Below, in pieces: positions 34,196-44,829 of a DNA stretch of 64,000 bases. Below the pieces are notes generated by a model. It saw only the letters and a program-made list of their open reading frames with translations, had not been told where the DNA came from and did not search any database. Within the stretch, counting starts at the first letter, position 1. Each line of letters starts with the position of its first letter. This DNA is from Mya arenaria (taxonomy: Eukaryota; Mollusca; Bivalvia; Myida; Myidae). The translations under genes and the position numbers were made by a program. Location of the stretch: contig NC_069132.1 in the NCBI RefSeq assembly GCF_026914265.1, forward strand, positions 29,630,932 to 29,694,931, in the 5' to 3' direction.

Positions 34196-36874
34196 ATGGC
34201 ATCATCGAGACATTCTATTTCAATTGCCTCTGATGAGATACATGAGTTTTCCTGCTCTGTGTGTAAAGATGAACATCTCAACAAAGAGGCCAAGTATTTT
34301 TGTGGGGACTGCTCAAAATTTTACTGTGACAAGTGCCTGACCTTCCATGCCAAAATACACAAACGCCATGTTGTATTAGGCCGCAAGGATGAGGACAAGT
34401 GGGTGGGGCAGGGTAACACCCTGGCTTTATGCCACCTACACCATCCGAATGTCCTGGAACTGCTGTGTGAGGAACACGATGAGCTCTGTTGTCAACTCTG
34501 CGTTACAGTGAACCATAGGTTAGTAATTATTTCTACCGTACTTTACAAGTTTTGTATAGTATATAATCATGAAACACAAGGCATTTATAGACCTATTTCA
34601 GAGCCAAAACTTGTCCAAATTCACCCTTTACAATTTTTGTATCTTCCTCCATACATTTTACAGACATTTTTGGTTCAGTCATGCATTAATTATAGTTGTT
34701 TTAAAGCGATACATTTTTAAAAATATCAAATTATTCCAATTCCTGTGCGTTTATATTTGTAAACAATGCAAAATAAGATCAGGGAATTTCGTACTTGACC
34801 GGTTAAATGGCGATATGGGCCAACGTAAGACTTGCAGCCTTGTTCTGGGATTGATGTTTACAAAATATATTTACAGAAAACGACACCATGACCAAACCTC
34901 GATTTTGACTTATGTATTGTACAACAATGCAGGACATAATTTATATTCTTAAACGCTAAACCATTCAGTTACTTTTCAAGGCAAGAGCGTTATATCGAAA
35001 CATGGAAAATAGCTTTTATTTAAAAGCACATTACTAGCACATGTCCTTCATACCATCAGGGCGATTTGAGCAATATCGCCAAGCTTGATAGCAGTGAAGA
35101 TAACACATTGGTACACAGGCCGATCTCTTAAACCCTTAATTGGCATGGTCATTTGAATGTACCCAAAATAATTGGAATTTGATTAATGTCACTTGTCTAA
35201 CAGCCAGTAAATGCAAAATTACTACAATATTTATTTATTGAATTATTACAATATATCTGATATGACGCGTGTATAGTGTCATCAAATTTACACCTTTGGC
35301 ATAACGGGCCAATCATTGTCAAAACAAGACAGACGAAGAACACAGTAGGCAAAACGTTCGATTGAATATTCAAATATTCGTTTGCATCCCTAGTTGAAAT
35401 ATTATTCTATTCTAAAACACTGCTAACATTCGAAATGTCATTAAACTGCTTATTATCTCCCTTTCATAATTGTAACAGGATGTGCAGAAGCGTCCGATTG
35501 ATATCTGACCTGGCCAGGGGCATACAACAGACGGCTGACTATAAGCAGCTTCCAGCCAACATTACCAAGGTAACAGACAGCTTGAACCAGGTGAGAGATG
35601 CTAGAAAGGAGAACCAGAACTCCCTGAAGACCTCAGGCAAGTCCATGCTGACCAAGATCAAGGATCTGAGGAAGACTTTAAACCAGCTGCTAGATGAGCT
35701 GGAGAAGAAGACAGTGGAACAAATGAACAGTGTCCTGGCTGAACTGGATAGGTCACTACAGAAGGACATTGACCACTGTGATCTCCTACATGATCAGCTC
35801 CAGGCCTTAATGGACACCATCCAAGCCCGGGGCAAGGACAGTGAGTCTAGCTCCTACATTGGCTTCAGAAATTGCCAGAACAAGATGGCAGAGGCCAACA
35901 AACTGCTTCAAGAGAAGTCCGTCAAACCAGAGGCAACTGTCAATTTTAAGCTGGACACGCATGCTGAACAACTGTTGTCTGATTTGCAGACACTGGCAAA
36001 CATCCAGAAGAATCCTGATCCACAGTTTGAACAGTCACCTGGTAAAATCATACAGTCCTCGGATAAATCAAAGGTTTACAAGGTGAAAGAGAAGAAAACA
36101 TTCAAAGTACAGTTAAATACAGACAGTCATGACTGTAATGTTGTTGGTATGACAGAACTTCCAGGTGGAGAGATTGTTCTGGTAGACTTTAACAATTCTA
36201 GAGTAAAGGTGTTAGACAGCAAATACAAAGTGACAGCCCACTATGCCCTCCCTGAGTATCCACGGGACATCTGCAACATCTCAGACCATCAGGTGGCAGT
36301 AGCTGTGGACGGGCACTATTCCGTCAGACATGAGGTCCACTTCCTCACTGTGTCAGCTGACACCATCAAGATGACCAGGATGTTCTCAGTTGACCATTAC
36401 TGTAACTCCATCAGGCACCATGAGGGTCAGGTGTATGTGGGCTCCCTCACTGCCCTGTACCAATACACAACAGAAGGTAGGCTGGTCAAGAAAGTATATC
36501 AAGACACTTCTGCCAAAGTTACAGTGAACCGCTATGCCTTCAACACTGATGGAAACCAGATATACATATCCGCCTCTTCCCTCAGAAAGGTTGTCACAAT
36601 TGACACCCAAGGCAACATTCTGGCCACCCTGCAGGACCCTGACTTGGATTGGCCTTACAGTATACATGCAAGTGAGGGTAAACATGTGTTTGTAAGTTCA
36701 ACTAAATCCAGTACAGTGGTGCAAGTTGACCAAGAAGGCAGGAAGAAGCTGGCCACACTGGTCAGGAAGGGCGATGGCATCAACAATCCAAGTTCAATCT
36801 GGTACAGCACCAACCCCAGCAGGCTTATCGTTGGGGGAAAACAAAATGACATTCTGGTGATGAAACTTAAGTAG
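34196..36874 (+). CDS. TRIM-like two-B-box protein (exons 34196-34518, 35479-36874)
   Basis: A 572-residue protein of the RING-less TRIM-like group expanded in bivalves, whose relatives act as scaffolds or E3-associated factors in innate signalling; its own role is unknown. Splicing at CATAG|GTTAGT and AACAG|GATGTG restores VNHRMCRSVRLISDL, within the second B-box. Residues 18-60: B-box-like zinc site (C20, C23, C36, C39, C44, C47, H55, H58). Residues 79-107: second B-box (C79, H82, C91, H94, C99, C102, H107). Residues about 115-300: heptad-rich coiled coil. Residues about 320-572: six or so strands per repeat of a propeller-like C-terminus (GEIVLVDFNNSRVKVLD, and similar) resembling NHL/TRIM56-like ends. 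No RING precedes the first B-box. Frame intact, good splice sites, poly(A) signal downstream: probably an active gene. Confidence 0.88.
34519..35478 (+). other. Intron of the TRIM-like gene
   Basis: 960 bp, GTTAGT...TGTAACAG. The open frames that extend from either exon into it (34519-34720, 35435-35478) are intronic read-through. Confidence 0.85.
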
Positions 36875-38180
36875 ACATTGTCAGAGGAAAAAGCATGCAG
36901 TTAAAAAATTGTGCTTACCAGCTGAATGGTTGCTTTTAGAAGAAACCACCATGTTTATCAATACCTACACATGTATATTCATAACCAGTTTCAGCAGTTT
37001 CAATCTTTTAAATTCTTATTGTTCAGGATGTCCTAGATGTTTCAATCACTTCAATGATTCTACAATGTCATGAACATCGTGCATCAACTCTTGTCTATCA
37101 AATTGTTATAAAGAAGTCATCAATCTTTTCTGTATTATATTTATTCATTACATTATAACACATAATTGTGACATATTAATCACTTTGTAAGTCTTAGACA
37201 TTACTTTTGATAGTACTATATTTAAGGTAGCACACCCCTAATGAAAACCTCCACTTGAAACTCTTCAATTTTAATGCTTTAGTATAATTATGGCTATTTC
37301 AGTACAGTATGATTATATTTGTTGGTGATGTGATCAATAATGTATTACTTCTGAAAGCAAATATATTTCTTGTTACTCTGATACCAAATTATTACCAAAA
37401 TGTAAAAAAAAAATTGAAATAAAGGATTGTTCTTGTCTCTCGGGTGATGTCTTTTTCATCTGGATAAGGTTAAAAATTTGGATAAGGTTAAAAATGAGAT
37501 TGATGCAGTTTTATGCATGTTTGCTGTTTATGATATGTGTGTATGTTGGGTATAACCATTCGGTATGTTGAATGTATATGGGTACACTTAATCATCATTT
37601 TATACCGCTCTTATCAAGGAGATTGGTGATGATGTTATTATTAACAAACGATGAATGATAAAATAAGTTTATCACCATATTCTATTATCAACGTTTAATG
37701 TTATCTGGCCTTTATCTTTCACTAACTTATGACTATGAAATCTTTAAACCTTTGATCAGCATAGCGTCCAAAAAAAATTGTTAGTGTTTCATATTATTTT
37801 TGTTGAATGGGATGGCAGTAATTTTGCCATAAATTTATTACAGTATTTTTCAAATATGCTGAAAATAATTATGGTATGGTTGGTAACTCAAGTCAGCCAT
37901 TATATTTTTCCATTAATATTTAAATCAGGACCAGTAGACAAAATATAACTTGATACACTACGCCACTCACATGAATTTATCAAATTATACAGGGTCAGGG
38001 TTAGCAGATGTACAACTGATATGTAGTTCTGGATGTCATCATTTAAAAAAAATATGAATAAACATGTACATTGTTAAGTGTGTTAAATGTAAAATCATTT
38101 AAACTGCAGTTTTGAAATGTTAAATATTTGTGTGTATATAAAACATATTAAATATTCTAGTATAAAACAACCTTTCTTAT
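36875..38180. other. 3' UTR and AT-rich intergenic sequence
   Basis: 3' UTR to about 37440, then AT-rich sequence with no gene. GGATAAGGTTAAAAAT is doubled at 37461-37495. Confidence 0.5.
37418..37423 (+). promoter_or_regulatory. Poly(A) signal AATAAA
   Basis: About 545 bp after the TRIM-like stop codon, followed within 20 bp by the T/G-rich GATTGTTCTTGTCTC. Fits the end of the transcript. Confidence 0.6.
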
Positions 38181-38520
38181 TCTGTATCTCCTCTCTTCAA
38201 GTTAATTGTACAATTGAAACTACAGAGACAAGGCCAGCGGTCAAAACTTAAGCGATGACTCTGTTTCGAGCCATAAGGCTATAGCAGAACCTTTCATGAG
38301 AGATGCAGAACCTAAGAAACATCATAGACTGACCATACATGCCAGGGATCTTCTTCTGTAAGACTCCTCTCTCCGAGTTAATCATACAATGGAAACTAAA
38401 GGGACAAGGCCAGTAGCCAAATCTTTAGAGAAAGCACTGATAAGAGTCACAAGGCTATGGCAGAACGGACACATAAGAGACACACACCGTACGTAACAAC
38501 ATGGACAGACCATACATGCA
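38181..38520. repeat. 176-bp tandem duplication
   Basis: CCTCTCTTCAAGTTAAT (38190) and CCTCTCTCCGAGTTAAT (38366) begin two diverged copies that both contain GACAAGGCCAG and GACCATACATGC (38331 and 38508). Confidence 0.75.
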
Positions 38521-40049
38521 TAAATATCTTCATTTACTAAAGTTGAGGTTACTGCCTTTGAAATGTCACTGGAGATTTCAACTTTAGAGTTTAAGAGTAC
38601 CTTGAACCTTTTGGTTAAAGACACATAGTTTATAGAGATTGTAATATATACCAAGCTAGAAGTTGAGTTGTTGTTAAGAAAATTACACCAGGAAAAATCA
38701 ATGGCTAGACTTTGTTGTTGTTACTCAAATGTTTTGCAACACTAAATCTTCGCAAGTTAAATATTGCATCTAGCAATTTCAAGTTGCTCTTTAGGATTTC
38801 AAGGCACTCAATTTCAACATGTATGTTGGTTATACAAAATTAAACATGAAATCAAGTTACACAACATTCACAAAACAGCAACTGGCAAATACTGTGTAAA
38901 TTGAAGCCTTAAATTTTTCATTTCCAATACAGTTACAAATGCTTTTTGGTGTTAAGAGCATTTTCTGAGCAATGATTGCCAACCTTAGGTCACCATTAAA
39001 TTAACCTTTGACCAATTGACCCCAAAACAAATAGGGGTCATCTAGTGACCATGACCAATGTTCATACCAAATTCGAGGACTCTACACCAAATCTTTCAAG
39101 TTAAATGATAAGTTTGAAGATGCGGCTGCTGCCGGACAAAGTCATCTCTATGTGTCTGCCATGATTCTCAGACGACATGAAACATACATACAGACAACAT
39201 ATAAGAACTAGTTTTCACAATACCTGTAGTGTTATCTGTATCATGTCGAGAGTTTTTCTTTCCCCTGTCCTGTACCTCTAGGTGGCGCCATCCTTGTATC
39301 GTTACTACCTCCTGCAAGATGGCAAATAAATATACTCAGAAACGCATATATTGACTTATTAAATGCCTATCAATTTCCTTTCCAAAATCCAACAGGGAAA
39401 ATACAGCAAGCCGTGTTGAAAAATCTGTATCACCATATACTGTCATTTCCTGATTCTGTATCAATTGCTAGTACAGTGTGAAGTCTAGCATGTATGAAAA
39501 TATAAAGAAACATGGTTTTGTCCAAAATATATACAATGAATATGGTACACGTGTTACTGGTTCTTCAAAGAAACATGAGGATACCGATAAGCATGAAGTA
39601 GAGAAGACTTCCTATCTATTTAGACAACTAGTTGTTTGCTAATTCAAAGTTAATAAATTGTAACATTATCGTAACATCATCGTAAACATGAGCACCTCGC
39701 CAATACAATGACAAGGGCGAATTCGTGTCATCGATAGTAATAGCGATTGACTCAACTTCCCTCAATTCTGCATTTTATGATTGGCGAAAAATCTAACAAA
39801 CATTTACTTTGTTAAAATGGCAGCAATTACATCTTCAGGAAATGACGATTAGTGTCTACTCGTAAACTGGCTAAGACCCCTTTAGAAAGTCATTTACAGT
39901 AATTCACCTAAGAGTTCGGACACCTTAAATTAATTATTTTTTTCGCTGTCCGAATACATACAAAATTACCATTTTTACATTTTATTTACACGTTTGTTTA
40001 ACCTGCCTTTTTTCTTCATGTTTGCATTTTACCACTTATTAATTTATCC
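38521..40049. other. Non-coding with a dispersed-repeat fragment
   Basis: About 38990-39190 is an old repeat fragment (AGGGGTCATCTAGTGACCATG, TTCAAGTTAAATGATAAGTT). The same AGGGGTCATCTA phrase recurs in the satellite cores at 53130 and onwards. No gene. Confidence 0.4.
39275..39289 (+). promoter_or_regulatory. CTCF-like motif
   Basis: CCTCTAGGTGGCGCC fits the vertebrate CTCF core CCASYAGRKGGCRSY with one mismatch. CTCF is conserved in molluscs, but a single motif match in 64 kb is weak evidence. Confidence 0.25.
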
Positions 40050-40425
40050 GTAGTAATCAATGGTCATAAACTTATTTATTACGCATATAAATATAAATTC
40101 CATTTCATTGAAGCATATCTGAGGTACATATCCGAGTATATTTGGATGGAAAAATAAGAGTAAGAGTGTTATATAGCAAGGCCAACCTTCGTCCCTTATT
40201 TTGTATTAAGCAACACGTGTACCATATTCATTGTATATATTTTGGACAAAAATCTGAGTTATGGCTAAGGTTCAAGTTTTAACCAGATGATATCGCAGCC
40301 AAATAACGACAGAATTACGATGAAAATACCAAGTGAAATAAAGTAAATCCACACTCTCCCCTCAAGTTTTGACAATCAATGTATTCCTTAAAAAAATAAA
40401 GATAACTTTTTCTTGGCCTTCTTAC

Positions 40426-40537
40426 ATAATGTCAGCATCATCAGGCATCACTTGCAGAATGCTCCTTTTCATACAACAGTAACATCGATGGATAATGGCA
40501 GAATTGGCACTCCACGGTCTGCAGCCACAACATAGAA
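40426..40537 (-). pseudogene. Cadherin-repeat exon, copy B, shortened
   Basis: Acceptor TTATTTTCAG and donor GACATTAT|GTAAGA. Reads FYVVAADRGVPILPLSIDVT (A.D.G.P....V.V of a cadherin repeat), then a stop. Copy A at 6245-6435 is about 80 bp longer, so this copy has an internal deletion that removes the repeat boundary. Confidence 0.6.
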
Positions 40538-40677
40538 CTGAAAATAATGGCAATGTATTATCAAGTTGTAAAGATTTAAGTTTTGAAATGATCAAAATGT
40601 ACACTTAAAAATTAATATAAATATCTTGCCCTCAACCAATGCAAGTAATTCATACATTTTATTTTGTTTATGTAATA

Positions 40678-40908
40678 GTTAGATGATATGATATAAAATC
40701 TTGACGATTAAGAATGGGCGGAGTGAGTGTATTAAACAAGGCTTTCTTAATCATGAAGGTATTACTTGAGGTCATCTTACTAAGAAGGTTGGCTGACACA
40801 TTGTCAACGCAAAGTCTGACACAAGGAGTGTGTATCAGACAAGTGGCAGTAGGCGGTGCCTTTAAACACCTGCGAAAGATGAAATTCTTAATGATTAAGC
40901 CTAAACAT
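40678..40908. mobile_element. Hairpin MITE, copy 2
   Basis: GTTAGATGATAT at 40678 pairs with AGGTCATCTTAC ending at 40780. The right part TGAAATTCTTAATGATTAAG CC ends near 40908. Same family as 10879-11115, here in the intron between two cadherin-like exons. Confidence 0.65.
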
Positions 40909-40935
40909 TATTGATTGCTCATCTGAAAAAAATTC

Positions 40936-41330
40936 AAACAAAAGCTGTCATAGAGACAGCGCGCTCGACTATTCCACCGCTTTTCGGTGTATGGATTGAA
41001 AGGTTTTGGCGAAACATGCATGCAATACATGATGTGCTGAGATATTTACATAAATTGAATTGGAAAATATTTGAGGTGGTACGCAAACTTTAACGTAAAT
41101 TCTAAGTAGAAAAAGAGGCATAATTTTGTCAAAATGCTTGATAGAGTTACCTCCTCCTGTGTACAGGTTGGGGGCATGATAGTGAACAAGTGTGCAAAGT
41201 TTCAAAGCCATATGTCAATGGACTTTGAAAATATTTGAAGTGGTCTGGAAACTTTATCATAAGTGGTTACGTCGACGCCGACGCTCGGGTGACTAGGATA
41301 GCTCTCCTTATTCTTCGAATAGTCAAGGTA
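40936..41330. mobile_element. Short-TIR repeat with CGACTATTC ends
   Basis: CGACTATTC (40966-40974) is inverted as GAATAGTC at 41317-41324. It starts with CAAAAGCTGTCATAGAGACA and ends with GTCGACGCCGACGCTCGGGT before the terminal repeat, a pattern I know from bivalve dispersed repeats. No coding capacity. Confidence 0.6.
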
Positions 41331-41537
41331 AAAAAGTGTATAATGGACCTAGGATTGCCTATAAAACCTCTGAGGCTTATTTCCAACCAGGGCCTTAAGT
41401 CCAGCTTTTAAATTATGAGTATAATAGTTGGTTAAATACTTTCGTGCGTAGTAATTCAACAAATGTTTTCTTGAAAACCTTATTTCAATCTTTTTCTAAA
41501 TTGGAGTAATTTTCCAATTTCAAAAACCTAAACTTAC

Positions 41538-42577
41538 CACATACTGTGAAATCATTAATGTTAGTGGGGCATTAATGTTCGTGGTTTTCATGGGTTGGGT
41601 GATCCAGGAATTCAAGATCCCACAAAATATATAAACCCTTTATTCACTTTTTCAATTGCCATGTAATGTACATAGTCTAATTTATTCGTTACAGAGGCCA
41701 CAGTATACAGCGTAAATATCCGTCTCACTGTAAATCTTACTATCATTGTTTTGTTAATATACTATAACAGCCTTTAACAAAACATTTTACTGTGTTTAAT
41801 GAACAAATTAACTGGAGCACGGGCCTAAACATGTTTACAAGATGTGAGTGATGAGTGTTGGTTCTCTATTTTTTTCTTTAATGAAATAATTACTCAATTA
41901 CATGGGAGGTTAAGGTTACTGAGCTTCCAACGTGACAATGTACAAAACAATGTGTTCCATATACTTATTAAACAAAAAGTGTGAATAAATATTGAAATGA
42001 GATAATATTCAAAAGTGATTAAATTTTTAGACATCAGCAATCTTCAGAAATTGTTTACTCAAGTATATGGACCTTCTCGGTGTTTTCACAGTTTGCACAA
42101 TTCTTAATTGGCATTCAATGGCTTCACCTATCTGTATTTATGATCACGGTACATCTTCTTTTAAGACCTTAATTTCCAATTAAATCGATTACTGACATGG
42201 GTATATGCACTAATTGGCATGTCATGAAACTTTAGCGAGTGTCATAAACCGAGTGACGTAGAAGACAGAAATCATGGGCCAGCACATGGAGATAATGCAG
42301 ACGATCTAGAATGATGGCAGTTCTGATTGTGTTTTTTTTTTCAAAAACGAAAAACCACGAATTCAATTAAGTACCCACTAAATTGTAATTTTTCGTGACA
42401 CCACGAAATTTCATGCCAACGAATATAAATGATTTCACAGTATCTGATGCGTAGGACAGAATCCTCACTTAGGCCTTTGATAGTGGTGCGAAGACGGTTG
42501 TTCATGTCCTCATAGAAATATTCCATTATCTCTGCTGGTACCAGCTTCCATGCCATCAAATCTCAACCATGCATTTC
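41538..42577 (-). pseudogene. Cadherin-repeat exon, copy B, split by a MITE
   Basis: The exon runs from an acceptor TATTACCAG (start 42577) through LVPAEIMEYFYEDMNNRL and TTIKGLSEDSVLRIR to AGATA, where the MITE 41544-42440 begins. The last bases TATGTG and the donor GTAAGT lie beyond the MITE at 41538-41543. The frame itself is open, unlike copy A. The insertion removes the proper exon end, so splicing would fail or change. Confidence 0.7.
41544..42440. mobile_element. 897-bp MITE with CTGTGAAATCATT ends and TA duplication
   Basis: CTGTGAAATCATTAATGTT from 41544 is inverted at the other end (AATATAAATGATTTCACAG, ending 42440). TA stands on both sides (41542-41543, 42441-42442). The empty site AGATATGTG in copy A at about 6727-6735 confirms both ends to the base. 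TA duplication points to the Tc1/mariner/pogo group. No coding capacity. Confidence 0.88.
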
Positions 42578-42699
42578 CTGGTAATAATAAACAATGATTA
42601 ATTCACAAAATGACAATATGATTATTAGTTTACTCAACTTACCAAGGCAAGCCAGCATTCAAAAGTAAACCTCTCCCAAAGAACATTGTAATAAAGGCA

Positions 42700-43215
42700 C
42701 TTTGGTTCGCTCAATGGTTAGCATACTCAACAAGGCATCTCCGGTTTGGGTCCCGGCCTGGGTGTATGTGAGATTGGTTGGTGGTGTGGTTAGCGCAGTG
42801 GTAAGCACTCTCAACAAGGCATCTCAGGTTCGAATCCCGGACAGTTTGTATTTGAGATTGGTTGGTGGTCTGGTTTGCTCAATGGTTAGCACACTCAACA
42901 TGGCGTCTCAGGTTCGAGTTCTGGCCTGGGTGTATGTGAGATTGGTTGGTGGTCTGGTTAGCTCAGTGGTTAGCACACTCAACAAGGCATCTCATTGGTT
43001 AGAGTCCCATCCTGGGTGTATGCGAGATTGGTTGGTGGTCTGATTAGCTCAGTGGTTAGCACACTCAACAAGGCATCTCAGGTTTGAGCCCCAGCCTTGG
43101 TGTATTTGAGATTGGTTGGTGGTCAGGTTAGCTCAGTGGTTAGCACACTCAACAAGGCATCTCAAGGTCAAGTCCCGGCCTTGGTGTAATGTGAGATTGG
43201 TTGGTGGTGTTTTAT
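42700..43215 (+). repeat. Tandem array of tRNA-like units (84-bp period)
   Basis: Six units; CAACAAGGCATCTC (one unit CAACATGGCGTCTC) at 42728, 42812, 42896, 42980, 43066 and 43150. Units contain TAGCTCAGTGGTTAGC (matches the pol III A-box TRGCNNAGYNGG) and GGTTCGAATCCCGG (B-box), about 36 nt apart as in a tRNA, plus a 35-bp linker GTATGTGAGATTGGTTGGTG. One unit corresponds to the sequence at 7060/9999. These are tRNA-derived repeats, not mature tRNA genes. Confidence 0.85.
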
Positions 43216-43476
43216 ACAGGCACTCTTGTTCCACTCAAAACACATGACCACATTTTGCAACAGTCAGCAATGTTCTAAATAAGAACCGGCTGCTGGCCAA
43301 AATGGATGGTTTAAATGGCAATAGGGCCGGTTCAAATTTGGAAAACATAATGAATTTTCAGTAGAATAAGTAGAAGCTGGTCGGTTACTTTACTATTTGA
43401 GACGGTTCAACCGAAACTTACTGCAATCATAACATAAAATAAACCCTTGTACTCTACATGTTTAAAATCAGCTTAC

Positions 43477-43596
43477 TCGATATGCGTACACGTCCTTGAT
43501 CTCTTGAGATTGAGCAAGAGCCAATCTTTCATTGGCAGAGTTGATGGAGAACTGGTCTGCAGTATCACCCTGGTTTATCTTGTACACCAGGGGTAC
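43477..43596 (-). pseudogene. Cadherin-repeat exon, copy B
   Basis: Exon of 120 nt between TGTATGTAG and ATATCGA|GTAAGC, open throughout: VYKINQGDTADQFSINSANE then RLALAQSQEIKDVYAYR, the F.I....G.L.....LD.E....Y pattern of a cadherin repeat. It could be a surviving exon, but its partners in the block are shortened or split. Confidence 0.6.
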
Positions 43597-43732
43597 CTAC
43601 ATACAAAATCAAAGCACTGCTAGCAATTGGATATTCACTGCTTGCAGACTGGGTGTCTGATGTCACTGAATTGGGCATGTATTAAATAAGGGCAGCTTCA
43701 GTGACCTTCCTCGTCATTTACATTTATAATAC

Positions 43733-43900
43733 CTTTTTTGTGCACTATAACAAGCATCTGTATACTCGAGTATTGTTGTTCTACATCGCATTGACTCTTG
43801 TCTTTTCAGGGATGGTGACCAGACGTAGTCAATAGTCTCGGATGTAGGGGGCGCCTTAATGCGGGGATCTTGACCTCGTAGAGTCAGCAATACTCTTTCT
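43733..43900 (-). other. Exon-like stretch, family unknown
   Basis: A strong acceptor (TTTCATTTAAATTATAG) is followed by an open frame ERVLLTLRGQDPRIKAPPTS and a weak donor AAAAAAG|GTATTA. It may continue the cadherin-like gene. No family motif. Confidence 0.3.
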
Positions 43901-44829
43901 CTATAATTTAAATGAAAAAGAGACATAAGTGAAAAACGTTCACAATCAAGTATCTTAAATGTTTAGATTTGCTGCAACATTCATACTCCAAAGATTCATG
44001 TGAATATCCTTTAAACTATTTTCGCATTATAATGACAGTGGTTAAATTTATTGCAAGCTGACAGCACTGAATACCAATTAAACATTCTTCTTTACAAAGC
44101 AGATCATTTAATATAATAATTTATTCATTTTAATTATATAAACCAAATGCTATAGTTCTGCAGTGTTCTGCACATTATCAGCAGATATCTGGGTCTAACT
44201 ATTCATGAACATCCTCAGTTAGAGTTTGAGATTGACACCACTCAATTGTAAAACTTCAAAATTATATTTAAATTTGTTTGCTATGCAATTTATGAGAAAA
44301 TGGCTCAATATGTTTAACACAATATATTCAACAACAACATTCACTTACTTTGACATGCTGATACCTTTTCTATTTTTCATAACAGCATACATGCCATACC
44401 TCCGAGAGGCTTTCCAGTGGATTTTGGTCTGAATTCTAAGGGGATTTTGATATCATAACAGGGGATTTTTATGCGGCGTATTTTGCGCCCAATTGACATA
44501 AGACTCTATACAGAATGAATATTGACTTACATTTATTTATTCTCTTATACATGTATATACATATGAACTTATCATCAATAAATATATATATATATATATT
44601 TATATGAAAAAATTCAATGAAAACACATGAATTTTGAAAACATTTTGAATTTACAGCACTAGAACTATACTTAGCACATTCACAGATGTCTTAAAGCACT
44701 GATCAAATAAATACAATTACAATTGTTTTTTGCCTAAGTTAACTAGTTCTTTAAGGGCAACAAAATGAGCTACATAATATTGTGCTCATTCAACTTCTTA
44801 CTCATGATATTGTGGATGCTCTCCACTAT
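43901..44829. other. AT-rich with an (AT)n run
   Basis: (TA)n at 44581-44602. No gene supported. Confidence 0.5.

Larger units (their letters stand above)
40050..43600. repeat. Segmental duplication, copy B
   Basis: Paralogous to 5930-10830 (see the copy A entry for the landmark pairs). Three transposable elements (40678-40908, 40936-41330, 41544-42440) were added here and are missing in copy A. Confidence 0.7.

Noticed and set aside
34519-34952. Additional coding sequence after the first TRIM-like exon
   Set aside because: Intronic read-through past a consensus donor; joining 34518 to 35479 restores the B-box.
42700-43215. tRNA gene cluster or the 113-residue plus-strand frame as a protein
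   Set aside because: Same reasons; the frame repeats VSTLNKASQVR-type peptide because 84 is divisible by three.
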